Assembly (NCBI GenBank): GCA_964390365.1
Contig: CAYMHW010000113.1
Location: 1-5,058 of the forward strand
Direction of reading: 5' to 3'
From: JALQTD01 sp964390365
GTDB lineage: Bacteria > Bacteroidota > Bacteroidia > Flavobacteriales_D > Sanyastnellaceae
Length of the DNA: 5,058 bases
Shown piece after piece: positions 1 to 4,867 of the stretch (position 1 is the first letter of the stretch; every line of letters starts with the position of its first letter). The notes beneath the pieces are model-generated. The model was given only the letters and a program-made list of their open reading frames with translations, was not told the DNA's origin and ran no database searches. Position numbers and translations under genes: made by a program.

Positions 1-196
1 CGCGCCCGCTCATCACCCGCGGCCCGAGGTCCCGAATGGGCATCCCCGCCGTCCAGCTCGCCGCGTCCAGCGCCTCCCGCGTCGTCACGGACGCCATCGG
101 CGAGGCCGGCCTGCGCTCCAGTTCGAACGGCATGCCGGTTTGCGCGTTCGCCCAACCGAGCGCCGCGCAACCGAGGAAGATCAGAGCGCACCTCAC
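1..196 (-). CDS. Secreted protein, probable BNR/sortilin-type beta-propeller (N-terminal part only)
   Basis: A GTG start at 196-194 opens a frame with no stop to the left edge, giving 65 complete codons. Residues 1-18 form a Sec signal peptide (a short Arg/Cys start, hydrophobic LIFLGCAALGWA, then ANA before Gln19), so the product is exported. Residues 51-65 read GMPIRDLGPRVMSGR. This resembles the 'F/IRxLGPxxMSGR' opening strand of secreted BNR-repeat (VPS10/sortilin-like) beta-propellers, which usually continue with 'I/VxDIxVxP' and 'GGVWKT'-type blades. That assignment rests on one short motif recalled from the family. GTG is chosen because it overlaps the stop of the upstream pyrophosphohydrolase gene (GTGA) and gives a complete signal peptide. 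ATG codons further in would remove the signal. There is no Shine-Dalgarno sequence, so expression probably depends on coupling to the upstream gene. A peptidase or another exported enzyme cannot be excluded from so short a piece. Confidence 0.7.
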   Translation of the reverse strand, partial: MRCALIFLGCAALGWANAQTGMPFELERRPASPMASVTTREALDAASWTAGMPIRDLGPRVMSGR

Positions 197-564
197 GGTT
201 GCTGCAGTTTCGGGTTGTTCCGATGCCGGTCCGCGTCACGCGCCGTTTTCTTCGCCACATTGGCGGCGAGCGCGTCGGTCAGGTCGACGCCGGTTTGGTT
301 CGCCAACGCGCAGACCACCCACAGGATGTCCGCCAATTCGTCCGCGATTTCGCGCCCGGTGTCGGACGGCTTGCTGCTCTGGTCGCCGAAGCGGCGGGCG
401 AACAGCCGAGCCAGTTCACCGACTTCCTCGGTCAGCACCGCGAGGTTCGTGAGTTCCGAAAAGTACCGAACGCCGACCGTGGTGATCCAATCGTCCACTT
501 GGGCTTGGGCCGCGCGAAGGCTCGTTTCGGGGGTCGCGCCGCGCTCGAAGGGGCGCGTGTTCAT
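193..564 (-). CDS. MazG-type nucleotide pyrophosphohydrolase
   Basis: A 123-residue all-alpha NTP pyrophosphohydrolase of the MazG/dUTPase superfamily. It would hydrolyse (d)NTPs to (d)NMP and pyrophosphate in the cytoplasm; the true substrate cannot be read from sequence. The metal-binding signature is intact: EEVGE at residues 46-50, followed by EIADELAD at 72-79 (Glu72, Asp75, Glu76, Asp79), matching the EExxE...ExxD pattern that binds magnesium. The length fits the small single-domain MazG-like proteins; full MazG has two such domains. The frame is open further upstream, but that extension is Arg-rich and overlaps dtd out of frame. I chose the ATG at 564-562 because it overlaps the dtd stop as ATGA. 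An ATG four codons earlier (576-574) is the main alternative. In my recollection, dtd followed by a small MazG-like gene is a recurrent pair in Bacteroidota. Confidence 0.9.
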   Translation of the reverse strand: MNTRPFERGATPETSLRAAQAQVDDWITTVGVRYFSELTNLAVLTEEVGELARLFARRFGDQSSKPSDTGREIADELADILWVVCALANQTGVDLTDALAANVAKKTARDADRHRNNPKLQQP

Positions 565-1013
565 TCCTTGTTCCATGTGTCGAGGCAAAGGGTGACGGGG
601 CCGTCGTTGATGAGGTCCACCTGCATGTCCGCGCCGAAGCGACCGCGTTGAGGCGGCTCGCCGGTCAGGCGTTCGCACGCGCTGAGGAAATGCTCGTACA
701 GCGGGATGGCGTGGTCGGGGCGAGCGGCGCCGGTGAAGCCCGGGCGGTTGCCTTTTTTGTACGAGGCATGCAGCGTGAATTGGCTGATCACCAGCAGCTT
801 GCCGCCTGCTTGGGCCAAATCCAAATTCATCTTCCCCCCATCATCCGAAAACAACCGCATGCCCACCACCTTGGCGGCCAGCCATTCGGCATCGGCCTCG
901 GTGTCGCGCGGCTCGACGCCCAGCAACACGACCAGCCCCTTGTCAATCGCGCCGTGCACGGCGCCGTCGATGTGGACCGCCGCTCGGGCCGCCCGTTGGA
1001 TCACAGCTCGCAT
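561..1013 (-). CDS. dtd: D-aminoacyl-tRNA deacylase
   Basis: This 150-residue protein hydrolyses the ester bond of D-aminoacyl-tRNAs (and glycine mischarged on tRNA-Ala), recycling tRNA and keeping D-residues out of proteins. It acts as a cytoplasmic homodimer. Both family signatures are present: SQFTLHA at residues 77-83 and the NDGPVT stretch at 136-141, whose Gly138-Pro139 is the cross-subunit cis-Gly-Pro motif that enforces chiral selection. Other typical features are the MRAVIQRA start, GLVVLLGV at 26-33, KKGNRPGFTGAA at 86-97 and RFGADMQV at 125-132. The length is close to that of the E. coli enzyme (about 145 aa). The ATG at 1013-1011 is chosen because family members begin at MRAVxQR; an upstream GTG at 1031 would add six atypical residues next to the terminator. 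Its stop overlaps the next gene's ATG. No key residue appears to be missing. Confidence 0.97.
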   Translation of the reverse strand: MRAVIQRAARAAVHIDGAVHGAIDKGLVVLLGVEPRDTEADAEWLAAKVVGMRLFSDDGGKMNLDLAQAGGKLLVISQFTLHASYKKGNRPGFTGAARPDHAIPLYEHFLSACERLTGEPPQRGRFGADMQVDLINDGPVTLCLDTWNKE

Positions 1014-1018
1014 GCCGG

Positions 1019-1026
1019 CCAAGTTA
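1019..1026 (-). promoter_or_regulatory. Weak candidate -7 element for dtd
   Basis: Read on the minus strand, TAACTTGG matches the Bacteroidota TAnnTTTG consensus at all but one position and lies only 5 bases before the dtd ATG. If used, the transcript would be almost leaderless. Only about 20 bases separate the dtd start from the upstream terminator's T-run, so there is little other room for a promoter. It could be a chance match, with dtd transcribed by read-through. Confidence 0.2.
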
Positions 1027-1032
1027 GGCACG

Positions 1033-1062
1033 AAAAAGGGCCGCCTCCGAAGAAGCGGCCCT
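1033..1062 (-). terminator. Rho-independent terminator after the collagen-like lipoprotein gene
   Basis: On the minus strand, GGGCCGC (1061-1055) pairs with GCGGCCC (1044-1038). Inside it, TTC pairs with GAG (one G-U wobble) around a TTCG loop, giving a C(UUCG)G tetraloop of the very stable kind. The hairpin has ten pairs, or eleven counting the A-T pair at 1062/1037, and runs straight into five T residues (1037-1033). The plus-strand side has no T-run, so it works in one direction only. It starts 23 bases after the lipoprotein stop and separates that gene from dtd. Confidence 0.92.
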
Positions 1063-1085
1063 CCAAGTCGGTGCGAAACCGAAGC

Positions 1086-1577
1086 TTATTTCGCGAGCGC
1101 GTCGGTCAACGCCTCGAACGTCACGAGGTCCTCCTCGTCGAGCAATTCGTAGTCGCGCAATTCCATGGTCACGACGCGGACGTTGTAGTCCGTGTCCACC
1201 GTCAAGGTCGGGTCGTAGTCCAAGCCCACGATGCCGCCCGCGTCCGCCGCCCAGAAGAAGGCGAAGCCGACGAAGTCGGTCCAGGCGCTGGGGATTTGGT
1301 TCCAGTAGCCGTATTCGTCTTGGATGTACACCATCACCATGCCCTGGTTGTAGATGCTTTCCGTGACGTTCGGAGCAGGGAATTCCGTGTAGGTTCCGCC
1401 TGCCCAGTCCGCGACCGCGATGGTGGTTTCGTACAATTCGAAGCCAGCGTCGGCTCCGTCCACACCGTTCACGCCGTCCGCGCCGTCCGATCCAGCGGGT
1501 CCAGCAGGTCCTTCCTTTGCGCAGCCCGCGAACATCAAGGTGGCGGCTGCGACGAGTGCAAATGCAATGCGTTTCAT
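1086..1577 (-). CDS. Collagen-like (Gly-X-Y) lipoprotein
   Basis: A 163-residue envelope lipoprotein of unknown function. The signal peptide MKRIAFALVAAATLMFAG ends at a lipobox-like FAGC with the lipidated cysteine at residue 19. Phe at -3 is a variant I consider tolerable in this phylum. Residues 23-43 are seven perfect Gly-X-Y triplets, first Pro-rich (GPAGPA), then Asp-rich (GADGVNGVDGAD). The remaining 120 residues form one acidic, aromatic-rich domain containing MVMVYIQDEYGYW (80-92) and a near-terminal strand YNVRVVTMEL (131-140). Bacteroidota carry many short lipoproteins with this plan: Cys, a few collagen triplets, then a beta-rich domain with 'VxVYI' and 'FRVVV'-like strands. I assign it to that type from memory. 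Whether it sits on the inner or outer leaflet, or on the surface, is not determined. It is monocistronic: it has its own promoter-like motif and a strong terminator, and diverges from purL. Confidence 0.88.
   Translation of the reverse strand: MKRIAFALVAAATLMFAGCAKEGPAGPAGSDGADGVNGVDGADAGFELYETTIAVADWAGGTYTEFPAPNVTESIYNQGMVMVYIQDEYGYWNQIPSAWTDFVGFAFFWAADAGGIVGLDYDPTLTVDTDYNVRVVTMELRDYELLDEEDLVTFEALTDALAK
1449..1511 (-). repeat. Seven Gly-X-Y collagen-like triplets
   Basis: Codons 23-43 of the lipoprotein encode glycine at every third residue (23, 26, 29, 32, 35, 38, 41). The first two triplets are Gly-Pro-Ala and the later ones carry Asp or Asn in the third position. Twenty-one residues is short for a stable triple helix, so it may act as a spacer or trimerising stalk. 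The DNA shows related but imperfect 9-base units on the plus strand (gtccacaccg, gttcacgccg). Confidence 0.85.
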
Positions 1578-1602
1578 AGCAGTTGGGTTTAAGATTTGGC
1601 GA

Positions 1603-1610
1603 CGAAAATA
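1603..1610 (-). promoter_or_regulatory. Candidate -7 element for the lipoprotein gene
   Basis: Read on the minus strand, TATTTTCG fits TAnnTTyG, one base off the TAnnTTTG -7 element of the Bacteroidota primary sigma factor. It lies 25 bases before the ATG. I see no TTG/TTTG -33 box at the usual distance of about 20 bases, so only half the promoter is supported. Confidence 0.4.
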
Positions 1611-1669
1611 GGCAACCTTGGATGAACCGGGGGTGAGCGTGGAAAAGTGAGGACAAACTTCGAGGCGAA

Positions 1670-1695
1670 GGGGGAGGGGCGCGCGGTGGGCTGGG
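1670..1695 (+). other. G-rich tract with G-quadruplex pattern upstream of purL
   Basis: On the plus strand, four G-runs (1670-1674, 1676-1679, 1688-1690, 1693-1695) are separated by loops of 1, 8 and 2 bases. This fits a loose intramolecular G-quadruplex pattern. A further run of five G lies at 1629-1633. The tract ends two bases before the purL -7-like motif, covering the spacer and the place where a -33 box would be. In a GC-rich genome this may be compositional. Confidence 0.35.
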
Positions 1696-1696
1696 T

Positions 1697-1704
1697 TATT
1701 TTTG
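1697..1704 (+). promoter_or_regulatory. Candidate -7 element for purL
   Basis: TATTTTTG is an exact match to the Bacteroidota TAnnTTTG -7 consensus, 19 bases before the purL ATG. Transcription would begin near 1709-1712, leaving a leader of only 12-15 bases, too short for a purine riboswitch. No TTTG is seen about 20 bases upstream, where the G-rich tract lies instead. It is the strongest of the motifs in this window. Confidence 0.55.
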
Positions 1705-1723
1705 GCCTTTGAAAACGATCCGC

Positions 1724-3967
1724 ATGTCAGCAGCCACCCAACCCGCTACCCTCGACCAAGCCATCGAAATGGGCCTCCGCCCGGAGGAATTTGAAGCCAT
1801 CGCAGGCCACATCGGACGCACGGCCAACTTCACGGAAATGTACAGCTACAACGTGATGTGGAGCGAGCACTGTTCGTACAAGAACAGCATCAAGTGGCTG
1901 AAAACGCTGCCGAAGGACGGGCCCCACATGCTCGTCAAGGCGGGGGAGGAAAACGCAGGCATCGTGGACATCGGCGACGGCCTCGGCTGCGCGTTCAAGA
2001 TCGAAAGCCACAACCACCCGTCGGCGCTCGAACCCTACCAGGGCGCGGCCACGGGGGTGGGCGGCATCAACCGCGACATCTTCACCATGGGCGCTCGGCC
2101 CATCGCGCAATTGAACAGCCTGCGCTTCGGGGCGTTGGAAGAGGCGCGCACGAAGTGGTTGCTCGAAGGCGTGGTGAAGGGCATTGGGGATTACGGCAAC
2201 AGCTTCGGGATTCCCGTGGTGGGCGGCGAGGTGTTTTTCGACGAGAGCTATCACCAAAACCCGCTCGTCAACGCGATGTCAGTCGGCATCCTGAAGACCG
2301 ACCGCATCATTTCCGCCACGGCGGCGGGCGTGGGCAATCCGGTGTACATCGTCGGCTCGGCCACGGGCAAGGACGGCATCCAAGGCGCCTCCTTCGCTTC
2401 GAAGGACATGACGGCCGAGAGCGCGGAGGATTTGCCAGCGGTGCAGGTCGGCGATCCGTTCCAAGAGAAGCTGCTCCTCGAAGCCACGCTCGAGCTCGCA
2501 GGCACCGAGGCGGTGGTGGGCATGCAGGACATGGGCGCGGCGGGCATCACCTGCTCGACCTCGGAAATGTCAGCGGCCGGTGAGGTCGGCATGGACATCC
2601 ACCTCGACCGCGTGCCGTTGCGTCAGGACGACATGGAGCCGTTCGAAATCCTGCTCAGCGAGTCGCAAGAGCGCATGCTCGTGGTCGTGAAGAAAGGCCA
2701 CGAAGCGGAAGTGGAGCGCATTTTCGAGAAGTGGGACCTGCATGCGGTGGCCATTGGCGAAGTGACGGAAGGCCCGCATTTGCGCTATTTCGTCGGCGGC
2801 GCGTTGGTGGCCGAAGTGGAGGCCCACAACCTCGTGCTCGGCGGTGGGGCGCCGGTTTACGAGCGGGAGTACGAGGAGCCGGCGTGGTTCAAGGAGGTGC
2901 AGCAGTTTGATGCATCGACCATTTCGGTGCCTTCTCTCGAGGAGGCCGCGGCCTACGCCGAGTCCCTCATCGAGCAGCCCAACATCGCGTCCAAGCAGTG
3001 GGTCACGGACCAATACGATTCCACCGTAGGCACCGTGCACCGCGGAGCGAACCGCCCGTCCGATGCGGGCGTGGTGAACGTGCGGGGCACGAACAAAGCG
3101 CTGGCGTTGACGGTGGATTGCAACGCGCGATACGTGGACGCCGATCCGTTCACGGGCACCGCAATTGCGGTCGCTGAAGCGGCTCGGAACATCAGCTGCA
3201 CGGGGGCCGTGCCGAGCGCCATCACGAACTGTTTGAATTTTGGCAACCCCTACAACAAGGAGGTTTACTGGCAATTTGTCCACGCCATCAAAGGCATGAG
3301 CGCCGCGTGCGAACGGTTCCAAACCCCGGTCACCGGCGGCAACGTCAGCTTCTACAACCAAAGCACCCTCGAGGACGGCACGACCAAATCCGTCTTCCCC
3401 ACACCCACCATCGGCATGGTCGGGGTGATGAACGACCGGTCGAAGCACATGTCCCTCGATTTCAAGGAGAAAGGCGAGCTCATTTTCTTGCTCGGGGAGA
3501 TCACGAACTGCATCCATTCGTCGGAGTACCTCTCGAACTTGCGGGGGGTGAAGCGGTCGCCGGCGCCGCACTTTGACCTCGAGGCCGAGGCGAAATTGCA
3601 CGAGGCGGTGCGCGCGGTCATTGAGGCGGAGACGGTGCGGGCGGTGCACGATGTGGCCGATGGGGGCTTGTTCGTGACGCTGCTGGAGATGGGCATGCCG
3701 CGTGGGCTCGGCTTCGACATCGTGACGGATTCAGACATTCGGTTGGACGCCTTCCTGTTCGGGGAGGGGCAAGGACGCGTGGCGGTGAGCTGCACCGAGG
3801 AACAGCAGGATGCCTTCCTCGATCTTGTGGAGGCGCACGGGGTGCCGGTGGTTTTGTTGGGCCACGTTACGAAGGGCAAGATGCAGGTGGATGGGCACGT
3901 TTTCGGCTACGTGGAGGAGTTCCGGAATACCTTCGACAACGTGTTGGCGGAGGAGATGGAGGCGTAA
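1724..3967 (+). CDS. purL: Phosphoribosylformylglycinamidine synthase subunit PurL (small form)
   Basis: A 747-residue FGAM synthase: in de novo purine synthesis it uses ATP and ammonia to convert FGAR to FGAM in the cytoplasm. It has the two tandem AIRS-like halves of the family. In the first half, YNVMWSEHCSYKNS spans 41-54 (conserved His49), IESHNHPSALEPYQGAATG spans 93-111 (ATP/substrate loop), GGEVFF 167-172 and MQDMGAAGI 267-275. In the second half, TGGNVSFYN spans 537-545 and VHDVADGGL 641-649. The length matches the Bacillus-type subunit (about 740 aa), not the roughly 1,200-1,300 aa fused enzyme, so the glutaminase PurQ and the small PurS should be encoded elsewhere. I chose the ATG at 1724; an in-frame TTG at 1709 would add five residues but coincides with the predicted transcription start. 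The gene is intact, with no frameshift. No Shine-Dalgarno sequence precedes it. Confidence 0.97.
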   Translation: MSAATQPATLDQAIEMGLRPEEFEAIAGHIGRTANFTEMYSYNVMWSEHCSYKNSIKWLKTLPKDGPHMLVKAGEENAGIVDIGDGLGCAFKIESHNHPSALEPYQGAATGVGGINRDIFTMGARPIAQLNSLRFGALEEARTKWLLEGVVKGIGDYGNSFGIPVVGGEVFFDESYHQNPLVNAMSVGILKTDRIISATAAGVGNPVYIVGSATGKDGIQGASFASKDMTAESAEDLPAVQVGDPFQEKLLLEATLELAGTEAVVGMQDMGAAGITCSTSEMSAAGEVGMDIHLDRVPLRQDDMEPFEILLSESQERMLVVVKKGHEAEVERIFEKWDLHAVAIGEVTEGPHLRYFVGGALVAEVEAHNLVLGGGAPVYEREYEEPAWFKEVQQFDASTISVPSLEEAAAYAESLIEQPNIASKQWVTDQYDSTVGTVHRGANRPSDAGVVNVRGTNKALALTVDCNARYVDADPFTGTAIAVAEAARNISCTGAVPSAITNCLNFGNPYNKEVYWQFVHAIKGMSAACERFQTPVTGGNVSFYNQSTLEDGTTKSVFPTPTIGMVGVMNDRSKHMSLDFKEKGELIFLLGEITNCIHSSEYLSNLRGVKRSPAPHFDLEAEAKLHEAVRAVIEAETVRAVHDVADGGLFVTLLEMGMPRGLGFDIVTDSDIRLDAFLFGEGQGRVAVSCTEEQQDAFLDLVEAHGVPVVLLGHVTKGKMQVDGHVFGYVEEFRNTFDNVLAEEMEA

Positions 3968-4015
3968 GCTCCCGCCTTAGGCCAAATCCCAGCCCCCGTT
4001 CCGCAACAAATGCGG

Positions 4016-4023
4016 TACTTTCG
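4016..4023 (+). promoter_or_regulatory. Candidate -7 element for the PASTA gene
   Basis: TACTTTCG followed by C fits TAnnTTyG and sits 18 bases before the PASTA-protein ATG, almost the same spacing as at purL. No -33 box is recognisable. No terminator with a T-run lies in the 74-base gap after purL, so read-through from purL is also possible. Confidence 0.45.
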
Positions 4024-4041
4024 CGTTACACCGCCTGAACA

Positions 4042-4854
4042 ATGAAGACCTGGTTGCAATTCGTGCTGAGCCGTTCGTTTCGCCGTCACCTCCTCGCCAT
4101 CGCGGTGGTTTGGGCGGTCGTGCTGGGGAGTGCATGGATTTTCTTGACTGCGTTCAGCCGCCGGGGCGAGGTGGTGGAGTTACCCGATCTGCGTGGGGTC
4201 ACCTTGCAAGAGGCGCAGGCGCTGTTGGCCGAAGTGGGACTTCAAGCCGTTCATTTGGACAGCGTTTACAGCCGCAACGGTCGGCCCTTCGAGGTGGTCG
4301 AGCAGCTGCCCCCTCCCGCGAGTCCCATCAAACCGGATCGGAACGTCTACCTGACCACCTACCGTTCCCTGCCCCCCAACGAATTGCTGGGCGTCGAGGA
4401 GGGCATGGACGCTCGGGTCGCGCGCATCCGATTGGAAAACAAGGGCTTCGAAATCGTAGAGCTGGAAGAGGCCAACATCGCTCTGGTCGGGCGGGTGGTT
4501 CGCGTGGAATCTGCGCGCCGAAAGGTGCTTCAGCCGGACGCCCGGCTGCCCCGTGGAACGACGGTTCGCCTCGTCATCGGCCGCACCACGAACGAGCGCG
4601 TGCCGATGCCGAACCTCGTGGGACTGTCCTTGGATTCGGTGCGGGCAGAGCTGATTCGGGGCCGGTTGAGCCTTGGGCTCGTCGAGTACAGCGAGTCGTG
4701 CGAGGATGCGGACGACAGCGCGGAGGCGCTTGTCATCGACCAACACCTGCCGCCCACGGAAGAAGCCGTGGTCCTCGCAGGCACTGAAATCGACGTTTAC
4801 ATGGGCTTGTCGTCCGATGCTTCGCGGCGGGCCCCGGCGGTGGATGCACCTTAA
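4042..4854 (+). CDS. Membrane-anchored PASTA-domain protein
   Basis: 270 residues. A basic N-terminus (RSFRRH, 11-16) precedes one membrane helix at about 17-37, so the rest should lie in the periplasm. Three PASTA-like repeats follow. The first spans about 43-107 (VELPDLRGVTLQEAQALL, then VVEQLPPPASPIKP). The second, about 108-181, is more divergent and ends RLPRGTTVRLVIG. The third spans about 187-255 (VPMPNLVGLSLDSVRAEL, then VIDQHLPPTEEAVVLAGTEI). PASTA domains in Ser/Thr kinases and PBPs bind muropeptides or aid assembly, but no kinase or transpeptidase domain is present here, so the role is unknown; a cell-wall or divisome link is only an inference. Stand-alone PASTA proteins of this layout are common in Bacteroidota, often near ddl or an RluA-family pseudouridine synthase as I recall. 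The tail after residue 256 is low-complexity. There is no Shine-Dalgarno sequence. Confidence 0.9.
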   Translation: MKTWLQFVLSRSFRRHLLAIAVVWAVVLGSAWIFLTAFSRRGEVVELPDLRGVTLQEAQALLAEVGLQAVHLDSVYSRNGRPFEVVEQLPPPASPIKPDRNVYLTTYRSLPPNELLGVEEGMDARVARIRLENKGFEIVELEEANIALVGRVVRVESARRKVLQPDARLPRGTTVRLVIGRTTNERVPMPNLVGLSLDSVRAELIRGRLSLGLVEYSESCEDADDSAEALVIDQHLPPTEEAVVLAGTEIDVYMGLSSDASRRAPAVDAP

Positions 4855-4867
4855 AAGATCCGATGGA

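Noticed and set aside
36..651. Three overlapping plus-strand open frames opposite the MazG-like gene
   Set aside because: All are Arg/Ser/Ala-rich and lack motifs. The opposite strand carries an intact metal-binding signature and overlapping start/stop signals.
565..678. Upstream N-terminal extension of the pyrophosphohydrolase gene
   Set aside because: The added residues are Arg/Pro-rich, lie out of frame within the conserved end of dtd, and would replace the ATGA overlap with an implausible start.
1014..1031. GTG at 1031 as the dtd start
   Set aside because: It would add six residues before the conserved MRAVIQRA start and would begin two bases after the terminator T-run.
648..1592. Long open frame on the plus strand (314 codons) opposite dtd and the lipoprotein gene
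   Set aside because: It lies antisense to two well-supported genes and across their terminator. Its product is His/Arg/Val-rich low-complexity sequence, as expected from reading GC-rich codons backwards.
1705..1723. Purine riboswitch or attenuator ahead of purL
   Set aside because: The predicted leader is about 12-15 bases and has no stem structure, too short for any known riboswitch.
2570..3649. 359-codon minus-strand open frame within purL
   Set aside because: It is fully antisense to an intact purL, Arg/His/Val-rich, and has no recognisable domain. High G/C at third positions in purL removes stops from this frame.
3956..3980. Small hairpin (AGGCG...CGCCT) over the purL stop codon as a terminator
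   Set aside because: The stem is only five or six pairs and no T-run follows, so it does not support an intrinsic terminator.
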